Counted from the first letter of the stretch, positions 6,926-15,917 are shown. The stretch: 29,000 bases of DNA from DATEEG01 sp035525055 (GCA_035525055.1 DATLEZ010000110.1:1-29000), one strand, 5' to 3'. Made by a program: numbers and translations. The notes: generated by a model from the letters alone, not told the origin.

Positions 6926-7623
6926 TGGATGTCCGATCAAATGTGGCCGTGGTGACCGGAGCGTCAAGAGGACTCGGATTGGCTCTCACCCGCGCCCTGG
7001 TTGCCGACGGTTGGTCGGTGGTCGTCGATGCCCGGGCCGCCGACGACCTCGTGGCTGCGACCTCCCAACTCACCGGGCCAGGCCAGGTAGTGGCGATTCC
7101 CGGCGACGTGACCGACTCCGAGCACCGCCAACACATTGTCCAGGCGGCCAGCGGATTGGGACCGGTGCGACTGATTGTGAACAATGCCTCGTACCTCGGC
7201 CCGTCGCCGCAACCGATCCTTGCGGACTACCCGCTCGACATCCTGCGTCGCGTCTACGAAGTCAACTCTGTGGCTCCGCTGGCCCTGATCCAGGTTCTCA
7301 TGCCGCTCATGACCGAGGCGGGCGGCGTCATCATCAACGTCACTTCCGATGCCGGGGTCGAGGGATACGCGGGATGGGGTGGCTACGGCTCGTCCAAGGC
7401 TGCCCTCGAACAGCTTTCACGGGTGCTGGCAGCCGAGCAACCTCAGCTGCGGATCTACTGGGTCGACCCCGGTGACATGAACACACAGATGCAGCAAGAG
7501 GCATTTCCGGGCGACGATGTCTCCGACCGCCCGCCCCCGGAAGGGAGCGTTCCCGGGCTGCTGGAGTTGGCCAACGGTGAATTGCCGTCTGGCCGGTACC
7601 AGGCAAGGTCGGTCGGGTCGTAA
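6925..7623 (+). CDS. Short-chain dehydrogenase/reductase
   Basis: Classical SDR of 232 residues: cofactor motif TGASRGLG (about 12-19), NNAS in place of NNAG, a catalytic Ser in INVTSD and the YGSSK motif carrying Tyr and Lys. Acts as an NAD(P)H-dependent oxidoreductase in the cytoplasm; the substrate is unknown. I chose ATG 6925, with TTG 6922 as alternative. The stop overlaps the next start (TAATG). This SDR followed by a QueA-like protein may be a functional pair, which is inference from coupling. Confidence 0.85.
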   Translation: MDVRSNVAVVTGASRGLGLALTRALVADGWSVVVDARAADDLVAATSQLTGPGQVVAIPGDVTDSEHRQHIVQAASGLGPVRLIVNNASYLGPSPQPILADYPLDILRRVYEVNSVAPLALIQVLMPLMTEAGGVIINVTSDAGVEGYAGWGGYGSSKAALEQLSRVLAAEQPQLRIYWVDPGDMNTQMQQEAFPGDDVSDRPPPEGSVPGLLELANGELPSGRYQARSVGS

Positions 7624-8660
7624 TGATGACCCCGGTTCTCGACTTCGAACTACCCCCCGGTCTCGAGGCGAGTGTCCCGCCCGAGGAACAGGGGACGATG
7701 CGGGATCAAGTGCGGCTGATGGTCGGACACCGTTCCAATGGTGACATCGTCGACGACGTGTTCGCCGCGCTTCCCGCCTATCTCCGATCGGGCGACGCCC
7801 TGGTGATCAACACGTCGGCGACGATTCCCGCCGCTTTGTCTGGCAACACAGCAGCTGGCGAGGAAGTCGTCGTTCACCTGTCAACGAGGATTGATGGGGG
7901 CCTGTGGACCGTGGAGGTTCGCAAGCCAGCTGGATTCGGGAGCCTGCCCGGTCCGGACCTGCAGCCTCAGGCACTGTCGATTCCGGCAGGCGGGGAGGTC
8001 CGGTTGTTGGCCCATCCGGATTATTCGAAGCGGATGTGGTTCGCCGAGCTGCGAGTGCCGGGTGATCTGTTTGCGTACCTGGGGGAGCATGGCCGTCCCA
8101 TTCGCTACCGGTATGCGGCCGCTCCATGGGATCTCGACGCCTATCAGACTGTCTACGCGCGGGAGCCGGGCTCAGCCGAGATGCCGTCGGCCGGACGCCC
8201 GTTCACGACCGAACTCCTGGCGTCGCTGGTGGCTGGCGGGGTGGTGATCCTGCCGATCGTGCTTCACGCCGGAGTGGCGTCACTCGAACTCGGTGAGCAC
8301 CCGGCACCGGAGCAACGGCGAGTCCCGGTCGCAACGGCCACCGCCATCAACGCCCTGAGGGCCGATGGCGGTCGGGTGATCGCAGTCGGAACGACGGTCA
8401 CCCGCGCTCTCGAATCGGCCGTCGACATCGATGGCACTGTGCGACCCGCCGAAGGACTGACCGACATCGTGATCGGTCCAGGCCGGCCGACAAGAGTCGT
8501 CGACGGACTGATCACAGGTTGGCACGAGCCCAAGGCTTCGCACCTGGATTTGGTCGAGGCCGTTGCCGGTCCCTCTCTGGCGATCCGCATGTACGAGCGA
8601 GCCCTCGCCACCCACTACCTCTGGCACGAATTCGGAGACAGCTGTCTGATCCTGCCGTGA
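7623..8660 (+). CDS. QueA-like protein (S-adenosylmethionine:tRNA ribosyltransferase-isomerase family), divergent
   Basis: 345 residues, close to QueA length (~350). The N-terminus FELPPGLEAS...LRSGDALVINTSATIPAAL aligns with the QueA pattern FDLPEELIAQ...GDLLVLNDTRVIPARL, and the C-terminus has GTTVTRALES and FGDSCLIL, equivalents of GTTSVRTLES and YGDAMLIL. However, the QueA motif around HVGLGTFRPV is here HAGVASLELG and the DTRVIPAR segment is NTSATIPAA, so the active site differs from queuosine-type QueA. No other queuosine gene is in the window. A paralog with a different substrate is likely. Translation is coupled to the SDR gene. Confidence 0.75.
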   Translation: MMTPVLDFELPPGLEASVPPEEQGTMRDQVRLMVGHRSNGDIVDDVFAALPAYLRSGDALVINTSATIPAALSGNTAAGEEVVVHLSTRIDGGLWTVEVRKPAGFGSLPGPDLQPQALSIPAGGEVRLLAHPDYSKRMWFAELRVPGDLFAYLGEHGRPIRYRYAAAPWDLDAYQTVYAREPGSAEMPSAGRPFTTELLASLVAGGVVILPIVLHAGVASLELGEHPAPEQRRVPVATATAINALRADGGRVIAVGTTVTRALESAVDIDGTVRPAEGLTDIVIGPGRPTRVVDGLITGWHEPKASHLDLVEAVAGPSLAIRMYERALATHYLWHEFGDSCLILP

Positions 8661-8681
8661 CGGCCGGCGGCCGCTACGGCA

Positions 8682-8795
8682 GCGTTTTACGTTTTACGTT
8701 CAAGTTCCGAAACCGACGCTGATGTAGTTGCTCCTGCGAGAAGGCCTACGCCAAGGGGCTCCTTCTTCAAACGTAGAACGTAGAACGTAAAACGC
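8682..8795. repeat. Heptad inverted repeat C (ACGTAGA/ACGTAAA units) between convergent genes
   Basis: The left arm at 8682-8704 reads two GTTTTAC units; the right arm at 8771-8795 reads ACGTAGA twice, then ACGTAAA. Reversed, the right arm matches the left over 19 bp with one mismatch (shared core GCGTTTTACGTT). An inner pair, AGAAGG and CCTTCT, closes the space between. It fills most of the gap between the QueA-like and VIT genes and could terminate both. Confidence 0.85.
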
Positions 8796-8798
8796 TCC

Positions 8799-9512
8799 TC
8801 ACACCGTCACCCCGACGAGCCTTCCTACCAAGTAGGCGCCTGCTCCGCCGAGTCCGGCTATTGCCAGGTTCTCTAGGCCGGCGATGATGGGGTTGCCGCG
8901 GGTGATGAAGGTCTTGACCACCCCTACTGCGAACAACGCCACCGCAGCGAGGCCGGCGGCGATGAAGAGAGCAGAGTGAGGTCGGAGGTCGAATAGAAAC
9001 GGGGCCACCGACGGCACCGAGCCTGCGAAGAAGAGTCCGCCCGACATCAGCATTGCCTTGATCGGGGAACGCTCCTCGCTGTCGACCATGCCGAACTCCA
9101 TTATTTTCATGGCGTTGAGCAGGGTCTGATCGTCGCGACTGAAAGCCCGGACCACGGCGGGGAGGTCCTCCTCCTCAATGCCGATTTCTCGGAACAACTG
9201 ATAGAGCTGAGCCAGTTCCCGATTGCGGAAATGCTCGATGTGAGTTTTCTCGAGGTCGATTTCCGATTCGAGAACCTCGCTCTGCGACTTGGTCGCCAGA
9301 TACTCGCCGGCGGCCATCGAGACGGCACCGGCAATGGCTCCGGCCACCGCAGTGACAAGCACCTCGCGGCGGTCCAGACCTCCACCGACGACACCCGCCA
9401 CCAGCAGGAGCATTGACACCAGGCCGTCGTTGACGCCCAGAATCATGTCCCGCCAGTACTGACGGGAGGCGCCCACGTGGGGCTCGTAGACCACTTGCCT
9501 CGGGTCGCTCAT
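8799..9512 (-). CDS. VIT1/CCC1-family iron/manganese transporter
   Basis: 237 residues matching the VIT/CCC1 family. TM1 begins DMILGVNDGLVSMLLLVAGV (about 22-41), TM2 follows with AVAGAIAGAVSMAAGEYLA, then a long acidic cytoplasmic segment (SQSEVLESEIDLEKTHIEHF, about 77-96) that holds metal-binding Glu residues in this family, and three more hydrophobic helices to the C-terminus. It would move Fe2+ or Mn2+ across the cytoplasmic membrane, usually as H+ antiport. Start is ATG 9512; a possible -10 TAACTT lies 13 nt upstream. Divergent from the aromatic biosynthesis operon and convergent with the QueA-like gene. Confidence 0.88.
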   Translation of the reverse strand: MSDPRQVVYEPHVGASRQYWRDMILGVNDGLVSMLLLVAGVVGGGLDRREVLVTAVAGAIAGAVSMAAGEYLATKSQSEVLESEIDLEKTHIEHFRNRELAQLYQLFREIGIEEEDLPAVVRAFSRDDQTLLNAMKIMEFGMVDSEERSPIKAMLMSGGLFFAGSVPSVAPFLFDLRPHSALFIAAGLAAVALFAVGVVKTFITRGNPIIAGLENLAIAGLGGAGAYLVGRLVGVTV

Positions 9513-9591
9513 GAGATTGCGTTCAAAGTTACCCGACGGGAGCAGGTGCGGGCTCGTCTACTGTTCGATGCCCCGAAACACCGTGTCCTCA

Positions 9592-10605
9592 ATGATCATC
9601 GTCATGCGCCACGAGGCGACCGAAGCCGACATCGCTGGCGTGGTGTCGCGCCTCCAGGGCATCGGCTGTGAGGCGCACGTCTCGAGAGGCCAGCTCAGAA
9701 CCGTGATCGGGGCCATCGGAGATCGCGAGCAGATTCAGACCCTTCCCTGGGAGGCAATGATCGGAGTCGAGAAGGCCGTTCCGGTTCTCAAGTCCTTCCG
9801 CTTCGTCTCCCGTGACTTCCAGGCAGAGGATTCGGTCATCAAGATCGGTGGCGCAACTTTTGGTGGCGGACACTTCACGACCATCGCCGGTCCGTGCGCC
9901 GCCGAGAATCGCGATCAGGTGATGAGGACGGCCGAGGCCGTCAAGCTGGCCGGGGCCAAGATGCTCCGCGGCGACGCCTTCAAGCCGAGGACGTCCCCCT
10001 ATGCGTTCCAGGGGCTGGGAGAGGCCGGCCTCCAGCTCATGGCAGAGGCGCGCGAACAATTCGAGTTGCCGTTTGTTGCCGAGGTTCTCGACTCTCGCGA
10101 TGTCGCCCTGGTCTCGTCTTACGCCGATGTGCTTCGGATCGGCACCCGCAACATGTCCAACTTCACGCTTCTGGCCGAGGTCGGCCGCCAGCCCAGACCC
10201 GTGCAGTTGAAACGCGGCTTCACGGCCACGCTCGAGGAGTGGCTCAACGCCGCCGAGTACGTCTACAAGGAGGGCAACCACCAGATCATCCTGGTTGAGC
10301 GAGGAATCAGGACCTTCGAGACCGCCGCCCGCAACACGCTCGACATAACTGCGGTTCCGTTGATCAAAGGCATGTCTCATCTCCCGATACTCGTCGATCC
10401 CTCCCATTCCGGGGGCAGGCGGGAGTTGGTGGCTCCGTTGGCCAGGGCGGGTGTGGCTGCCGGAGCGGACGGGATCATGGTCGATGTCCATCCAACTCCC
10501 GACACCGCCCTGGTCGATGGCGCTCAGGCGCTCTTGCCCTCGGAGTTCGCCGAGATGATGACCTCGGTCAACGCGATCGCCTCGGTTCTCGGCCGCGTCC
10601 TCTGA
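9592..10605 (+). CDS. aroF: 3-deoxy-7-phosphoheptulonate synthase (DAHP synthase, type I-beta)
   Basis: 337 residues. The N-terminal ferredoxin/ACT-like segment (MIIVMRHEATEADIAGVVSR) is typical of the I-beta class, followed by the TIM barrel with AGPCAAEN, KPRTSPYAFQGLG, VGRQPRPVQLKRGF and the C-terminal LVDPSHSGG metal site. It condenses PEP and erythrose-4-phosphate, the first step to chorismate. ATG 9592 puts the conserved N-terminus first; upstream in-frame ATGs at 9511 and 9568 add non-family sequence, and a TACTGT -10-like box at 9559-9564 would place the transcript start after 9568. Only 2 nt separate it from prephenate dehydrogenase, giving an aromatic amino acid operon. Confidence 0.92.
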   Translation: MIIVMRHEATEADIAGVVSRLQGIGCEAHVSRGQLRTVIGAIGDREQIQTLPWEAMIGVEKAVPVLKSFRFVSRDFQAEDSVIKIGGATFGGGHFTTIAGPCAAENRDQVMRTAEAVKLAGAKMLRGDAFKPRTSPYAFQGLGEAGLQLMAEAREQFELPFVAEVLDSRDVALVSSYADVLRIGTRNMSNFTLLAEVGRQPRPVQLKRGFTATLEEWLNAAEYVYKEGNHQIILVERGIRTFETAARNTLDITAVPLIKGMSHLPILVDPSHSGGRRELVAPLARAGVAAGADGIMVDVHPTPDTALVDGAQALLPSEFAEMMTSVNAIASVLGRVL

Positions 10606-10607
10606 CC

Positions 10608-11630
10608 ATGCCCGTCGCCGCCTTGCTCGGAACCGGGCTCATCGGTGCTTCGATCGGGATCGGCCTTCGTAGCCTCGGATGGAGCGTTGTGGGCTGGGAC
10701 CCCGATGAGGGTGCAGGCAAGGGGGCAGTCCGGTGCGGAGCAGTCGACCGCCTCGCCTCATCCGTCGAGGAGGCGATGACCGGTGCCGACCTCGTGGTGC
10801 TGGCGGGGCCTCCCGTCGCCATCGAAGACCAACTACGAGTCCTGGATACCGAAGTTCTTGTGACCGACGTTGCCGGGGTCAAAGCACCGATGGTGGTTGC
10901 CGGCCGTCACCTCGCGCACTTTGTGGGAGGTCATCCGATGGCAGGACGGGAGTCCTCCGGTCCCGACGGAGCCTCGGGTTCGCTGTTCCGGGGCGCCACC
11001 TGGGTCATCTGCACCGACAATGCCCGGCCCAGTGACCTCGCTGCCATCGAGGCGATAGTTACTGGCCTCGGAGCGATCCCGGTCCTGATGGACTCGGCCG
11101 ACCACGACGCCGCGGTAGCAGCTATCAGCCATCTCCCGCAGGTGGTTGCCTCTGCCCTCGTCAACCGGGTTGCCCGCCACCCGACGGCTTTAGATCTGGC
11201 GGCAGGTGGATTCAGGGACATCACGCGCATTGCTTTGTCCGACCCTGGCTGGTGGACCGATGTGCTGGTCGAGAATCGGGCGGCCTTGGGGGCGTTGCTG
11301 CGCAGCCTCGGCGAGGACCTGCGAGCTTGGGCCGACCTGATCGAGTCCGAGGATCGGGAAGGGGTAGGTGCCGAGATGCTCGCCGCCCGCACCGCCCGGC
11401 GATCGCTGAGCGCCCCGGTGGCGGCGGTGGGCGTGGTGCTCGACGACACGCCGGGTGAAATTGCCCGGGTGGGGCACGCCCTGGAGACGTCTGGCGTCGA
11501 TCTGCGTGACCTTCAACTTCGCCATGCCACCCACGGTGGCGGCGGCGTCCTGACCCTTTCGGTCAAGGCCGCCGAAGCCGACCGTCTCAAGGCAGCGTTG
11601 ACGGCCGGCGGTTTCAGGTTGCTCGACTGA
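10608..11630 (+). CDS. tyrA: Prephenate dehydrogenase with C-terminal ACT domain
   Basis: 340 residues. The NAD(P)-binding motif LLGTGLIGASIGIGL is at 6-20, the dinucleotide domain contains VTDVAGVKAPM and GGHPMAGRESSG (catalytic His region), and the helical domain contains AAISHLPQVVASALV. An ACT-like segment from about 268 (VAAVGVVLDDTPGEIARVGH) suggests feedback control by tyrosine. It converts prephenate to 4-hydroxyphenylpyruvate in tyrosine synthesis. It follows DAHP synthase by 2 nt. Its 3' end overlaps the convergent M20 gene by 17 bp. Confidence 0.92.
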   Translation: MPVAALLGTGLIGASIGIGLRSLGWSVVGWDPDEGAGKGAVRCGAVDRLASSVEEAMTGADLVVLAGPPVAIEDQLRVLDTEVLVTDVAGVKAPMVVAGRHLAHFVGGHPMAGRESSGPDGASGSLFRGATWVICTDNARPSDLAAIEAIVTGLGAIPVLMDSADHDAAVAAISHLPQVVASALVNRVARHPTALDLAAGGFRDITRIALSDPGWWTDVLVENRAALGALLRSLGEDLRAWADLIESEDREGVGAEMLAARTARRSLSAPVAAVGVVLDDTPGEIARVGHALETSGVDLRDLQLRHATHGGGGVLTLSVKAAEADRLKAALTAGGFRLLD

Positions 11631-12861
11631 CCGCGTTGGGTCGTGCCGACAGCAGGGCCAACACTGAACAAATACCTGCGATCAGCCCGGTCTCGAGTGC
11701 TGCCTCATCAACCTGGAAGGCAGACGAGTGGAGATCGACGTCACGCCCGCCGGGGCGGGCTCCCAGCCGGAGTAGGGCGCCGGGTACGGCTTCGGTAAAA
11801 CGGGCGAAGTCTTCTGCCCCCATGCTGGTAGGTGCGGCCGTCACCGCCTCAAGGCCGAGGTTGTGGGCGATGGCCTCGCGGCAGACGGCAACGACGCCTT
11901 CGTCGTTGATGACGGGAGGGATCCCTCGCTGGAAGTGGAATGTCACCTTGGCTCCGGTGGGGGCTGCGATTTCCTGCACGAGCTTCTCAAGCAGACCGGG
12001 AATGTCCTCCCACACACTCCGGTCGAGGGTGCGGCAGGTGCCGGAGAGCTCCACGGTTGACGGGATCACGTTGTCGGCGGTGCCGCCGACCACCTTCCCG
12101 AAGACCAGGACCAACGGCGCTCGCGAATCTGTGAGGCGATCGAGGAGAGCCGGGAGATCAGTGATGACCTTTCCGGCCGCATAGACCAGGTCGACCGTGC
12201 GGTGCGGCCGGGCGGTGTGACCGCCGGGGCCTTCCAGCGTGATGTAGAAGCGGTCGGCGGATGCTGTGATAGGCCCCGATCTGAGGCCGACCCGGCCGGC
12301 GGCGATGGTGGGATCCACGTGGAATGCGATGACCGAATCGAGGCCGTCGGCGGCGCCGTCGCGCACCATTTCCTGGCCTCCCCCGGGGAAGGTCTCTTCG
12401 GCCGGCTGGAAGATGATCCGGACCTTGCCGGGAAGGGGCTCGAGACGCGCCAGCGCCAACGCGATCCCGATCCCTATGGCGGTGTGGGCATCGTGACCGC
12501 AGGCGTGCATGACAGATGAGACTTCGGAACGGAACTCAAGACCTTCGGGTTCCTGGATCGGGAGCGCATCGAGATCCGCCCTGAAGCCGACTGCCGGATG
12601 TCCCGAACCGATCTCGACGGTAAGACCGGTCTTCGGAGTCCGGGTGCGCGGGCTCAAGCCGATGCTTCGCAACGTGTCGACCACTAACTCAGTGGTCCGG
12701 TACTCCTCATGGGCAAGTTCGGGATGGCGATGGATGGCGCGTCGCAAGCTCACGACAGTGGGTAAAAGCTCGGCGACCACCGCCCGGATCGCCACAGATT
12801 TGCTGATCCCATCTGGCCTGCTGATCCCTTCGGAGTTGCTGATCCCATCTGGGGCAATCAT
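11614..12861 (-). CDS. M20 family amidohydrolase (N-acyl-amino-acid/hippurate hydrolase type)
   Basis: 415 residues. M20D motifs: RRAIHRHPEL (about 40-49), HACGHDAHTAIG with metal ligands, QPAEETFPGG with the catalytic Glu, HTARPHRTVD in the dimerisation domain and MGAEDFARF near the C-terminus. It hydrolyses N-acyl amino acids or similar amides; the exact substrate is not determinable. The N-terminal ~22 residues are an odd extension made of three 6-residue repeats from an 18-bp tandem repeat. Start ATG 12861 lies 9 nt after TAGCAT. No other start codon between the repeat and the conserved domain is obviously better, so translation may begin after the repeat. Confidence 0.88.
   Translation of the reverse strand: MIAPDGISNSEGISRPDGISKSVAIRAVVAELLPTVVSLRRAIHRHPELAHEEYRTTELVVDTLRSIGLSPRTRTPKTGLTVEIGSGHPAVGFRADLDALPIQEPEGLEFRSEVSSVMHACGHDAHTAIGIGIALALARLEPLPGKVRIIFQPAEETFPGGGQEMVRDGAADGLDSVIAFHVDPTIAAGRVGLRSGPITASADRFYITLEGPGGHTARPHRTVDLVYAAGKVITDLPALLDRLTDSRAPLVLVFGKVVGGTADNVIPSTVELSGTCRTLDRSVWEDIPGLLEKLVQEIAAPTGAKVTFHFQRGIPPVINDEGVVAVCREAIAHNLGLEAVTAAPTSMGAEDFARFTEAVPGALLRLGARPGGRDVDLHSSAFQVDEAALETGLIAGICSVLALLSARPNAVSRAT
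12796..12849 (-). repeat. 18-bp tandem repeat, three copies, coding
   Basis: The first codons of the M20 gene contain three in-frame 18-bp units encoding DGISNS, EGISRP and DGISKS. All share GGGATCAGCA. Family members do not need such an extension, so it looks like a recent expansion at the 5' end of the gene. Confidence 0.85.
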
Positions 12862-12907
12862 TCGGAATCGATGCTACTGAGAATTCTCTTGCGCGAAAAC
12901 GCGGGTA

Positions 12908-13114
12908 GTGGGTCAGGTTGGGCTTTGGTCTAAGGCTGTTGGAAGCAGCCAAGGATCAGCGAAGGAGGGGATTCGCTTGTCATTGGTCCCTTCGTAATTT
13001 TGCGGCCCTCGTAATTTGGCGACTCGCTCCCGCTGAATCCGTAATTCAGTGTGGGAGTCCCGGAAACCGGGGGTGTCGCGCCAGGTTTCGTCCGATCCGG
13101 CCAAACTGACCCAC
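12908..13114. repeat. Structured intergenic repeat F with terminal inverted repeats
   Basis: GTGGGTCAGGTTGGGC (12908-12923) and GCCAAACTGACCCAC (13100-13114) form imperfect ends of a ~207-bp block between glnE and the M20 gene. Inside are three GTAATT motifs and a core palindrome CCCGG-AAA-CCGGG. It shares GTGGGAGTCCCGG (13051-13063), AATTTGGCG and CGCCAGGTTTCG, in the same order, with the element at 27942-28049, so the two are copies of one dispersed family. No coding potential. Confidence 0.7.
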
Positions 13115-13124
13115 TCCGAAACGG

Positions 13125-15917
13125 CTAATCCTGGAAGAAACGGTGCTCGAAGATGCGCCGGGCCCGCCGGGTCGTGCGCCGGTACTCCTCGCGGAGCGCC
13201 GAGCGGCTCTCGTAGCCGAGAGACCGGGCCAGTCGGGCGCCTTCCTCGCCGTCGAGCGGGATTGAGTCGTGCGAGCGGGCGGTCTGAAGGAAAAGCCGGT
13301 TCCGCAGCTGCGTGCACAGGCGGTAGGTAACGGCGAGGTGTTCGGATTCACCAGTTGAGATGATTCCTATCTCAGACAGGCGGTCGAGGGCGTCGAGGGT
13401 GCCGGTGGCCTGCAGTTCGGTGTGCTTGCGGCCCAGGCGCAGCTGCCAGAGTTGCACGAGGAACTCGATGTCACTCAGACCGCCCGGGCCCAGCTTGAGA
13501 TGGAAGTCCGGGTCATCGCCCCTCGGCAGGCGCTCACGCTCGACCCGGGCCTTGATGCGGCGTATCGAGCGAATCACTTCCGGGGGAACGTTCTCAGGAA
13601 AAGCGTGCGATCGAACGAGATTCTCGAAGTCGTCGCGGACGGCTGCGTTTCCGGCCACGGGCCTGGCCTTGATCAGGGCCAGCAACTCCCAGGGCTCTGC
13701 CCGATTGGAGTAGTAGGAGCGAAAGGCGTCCATTGATCTAGCGAGCGAGCCCTGCTTGCCCTCGGGCCGGAGGTCGGCGTCGACCTCATAGGCGACTCCG
13801 TCCGGGGTGTGCCGACCGAGAACTCCCGCAAACTCGCCTGCGAGCCGCAGTCCGGCCTGAGTGTCATCGGTCGAGCCGGTGACGTAGACGAGGTCGAGGT
13901 CGGAGCCGTACCCGAGTTCGCGGCCTCCCCATTTGCCCATGGCGATGACCGCGAAGGGCACCGGGCCGACTTGTTGGGCTGCCGTCCACAGCCCCGCTAG
14001 GGCGGCCGCGTCGGCCGTGTCCGTCAAAGCCGCCCCGACCCGGTCGACATCGACCATGCCGAGCAAGTCGGCCGCGGCGGTGCGGAGCATTCGCCTACGG
14101 ACCAGCCTCCGGAGCGAGGCCATTCGGGTATAACGATCGGGACGGAGCTGCATCCGCTCGAGCGCCCGAACTGTGTCCTCAGGGGAAGGCAACTCCAGCA
14201 GCAGGTTGTCGTCGGCCAGCCGTGGAAGGAACTCGGGGATTCGGTCGATAAAGGTGCTGACCAGGCGGCTCGAGCCGAGCAGGTGGCACAGGCGTTGGGC
14301 CGCGGTGGGGCGGTCTCGCAGAATCGCGGTGAGCTCGGCATTGTCCCGGCTGACGGCGACCAGTGTCGCCAGCTGGTGGAGACCCATGTCGGGATTGGGA
14401 GTGTCGGCCAACCACTCCACCATCAATGGCAACAACTGTTGCATCAACCTCGATCGTCGCGACATGCCTGTCGTCAGATCCTCGATCGCCTGGGCAGCCG
14501 CCCGCAGATCGACGAACCCGAGCGCCTCGAGGCGTGCCACCGCCCTTTCGCGCGCGAGGCCGGTCGGCGAGGCGGCGGCAAACGCTTCGAGTAACGGCCG
14601 GTAGTAGAGGCGCTCGTGCAGGCTCCTCACTTGATGACGATGCCCGCTGAGGTCGGTGTTGAATTGGTCGACGGCCGATCGTTCGGAAGGGCGGTATCCC
14701 ATGGCGAACGCCAACTGTTGGCGGTCGGGCGGCAGACGATGGGTCTGAGCCATCTGCCAGAGCTGCAGGCGATGCTCGACGTTGCGGAGGAACGAGTACG
14801 AGTCGGCCAGGGCGTCGGCGTCGTCCTGGCGCACATACCCGCCGGCGGTGAGGGCGGAGATGGCAGGGAGGGTCCCGGGTGAGCGCAGTTCCGGGTCTGC
14901 CCGGCCGTGAACCAGTTGGAGTAGCTGAACTGAGAACTCAACATCCCTGATTCCGCCAGGTGCGCGTTTGATGTCGTCTGGGTCGGCTGCTTCCTCAGAC
15001 CGCGTCTTCAACTGGCGGAGACGGCGGATCGAGTCCGAGCTGATCGTGGCCGGCCACACAAACTCCCCAACCGTCGAAAGAAACCTGTCGCCAAGCTCCC
15101 TGTCACCGGCGGCGAAGCGCGCCTTCAACAGGGCCTGGAACTCCCATGCCTCACCCCATTTCTCGTAGTAGGTCCGATACGACTCGAGAGTCCTCACGAG
15201 CGGGCCGGTGCCGCCCTCGGGTCGTAGATCGGCGTCGACCCTGAAAGCGATCCCCTCGAAGGTCGGACGGCTCAACCCATCGATCAGCGCCGTCGCCAGC
15301 TTGTTGGCCAGCCGGCGCGATTCGTCAGCGTTGCCTTCACTAGGGGCGTAGACGAAGAGCAAGTCGATGTCCGACGAATAGTTCAGTTCACGGCCACCCC
15401 ACTTTCCGAGAGCGATGACCGCCAGGGACACGTCCTCGATGCCGGGGTACTTCGCGGCGAGTTCTGACCTGGCCTGTTCGATTGTGAGAGCCACGGCTTC
15501 GTCGGCCAGATCGCTGAGAGCCATCGTGACGGTTTCGAGATCCCACCGGTGATGGATGTCGGCCAGGACAATGTCGAAGATTCGCTGCTGAACGTAGAGT
15601 CGGGGGTCACCCCGAGGCGCCGCCGGCACCTCCAGCCATTCAGGGTGGCGGAGCAATGAGTCCCACAGGCTCTTGCTCGTCGATGCCAGTGCTGCCAGTT
15701 CCACGCCGACTCGCCCGGCCAGAGAGATGCCTCTCTCAGCCAGCGTGGCAAGGCGATGCCAGGTCCCGTCGGGGTCCGGTGCTCCCCGGACCGCGAGGAA
15801 CATTCCTTCGTAGTCAGGGGCCGGTTGACCGTCGACGATCCATCCCAAGGCCTCGAGGCGGGGCAGCACGGCCGCCCCCACTCCGAGACGCGCGGTCGAA
15901 GCGCCGCGCGTCGTCAC
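13125..15917 (-). CDS. glnE: Bifunctional glutamine synthetase adenylyltransferase/adenylyl-removing enzyme
   Basis: 930 residues, close to full length for actinobacterial GlnE. Two nucleotidyltransferase domains in tandem are visible: GKWGGRELNYSSDIDLLFVY (about 170-190) for the deadenylylating half and GKWGGRELGYGSDLDLVYV (about 662-680) for the adenylylating half, each followed by a helical segment with DVEFSVQLLQL or DIEFLVQLWQL. It switches glutamine synthetase activity by modifying a Tyr. The start is GTG 15917, overlapping the upstream small membrane protein gene (GTGA). No glnA or PII gene is in the window. Confidence 0.95.
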   Translation of the reverse strand: MTTRGASTARLGVGAAVLPRLEALGWIVDGQPAPDYEGMFLAVRGAPDPDGTWHRLATLAERGISLAGRVGVELAALASTSKSLWDSLLRHPEWLEVPAAPRGDPRLYVQQRIFDIVLADIHHRWDLETVTMALSDLADEAVALTIEQARSELAAKYPGIEDVSLAVIALGKWGGRELNYSSDIDLLFVYAPSEGNADESRRLANKLATALIDGLSRPTFEGIAFRVDADLRPEGGTGPLVRTLESYRTYYEKWGEAWEFQALLKARFAAGDRELGDRFLSTVGEFVWPATISSDSIRRLRQLKTRSEEAADPDDIKRAPGGIRDVEFSVQLLQLVHGRADPELRSPGTLPAISALTAGGYVRQDDADALADSYSFLRNVEHRLQLWQMAQTHRLPPDRQQLAFAMGYRPSERSAVDQFNTDLSGHRHQVRSLHERLYYRPLLEAFAAASPTGLARERAVARLEALGFVDLRAAAQAIEDLTTGMSRRSRLMQQLLPLMVEWLADTPNPDMGLHQLATLVAVSRDNAELTAILRDRPTAAQRLCHLLGSSRLVSTFIDRIPEFLPRLADDNLLLELPSPEDTVRALERMQLRPDRYTRMASLRRLVRRRMLRTAAADLLGMVDVDRVGAALTDTADAAALAGLWTAAQQVGPVPFAVIAMGKWGGRELGYGSDLDLVYVTGSTDDTQAGLRLAGEFAGVLGRHTPDGVAYEVDADLRPEGKQGSLARSMDAFRSYYSNRAEPWELLALIKARPVAGNAAVRDDFENLVRSHAFPENVPPEVIRSIRRIKARVERERLPRGDDPDFHLKLGPGGLSDIEFLVQLWQLRLGRKHTELQATGTLDALDRLSEIGIISTGESEHLAVTYRLCTQLRNRLFLQTARSHDSIPLDGEEGARLARSLGYESRSALREEYRRTTRRARRIFEHRFFQD

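Noticed and set aside
9589..10491. 300-codon open frame antisense to aroF
   Set aside because: A GC-rich shadow of a clear DAHP synthase; no family motif.
12879..12888. GAGAATTCTC palindrome upstream of the M20 gene
   Set aside because: A single 10-bp palindrome without a second copy or a regulator nearby; could be chance.
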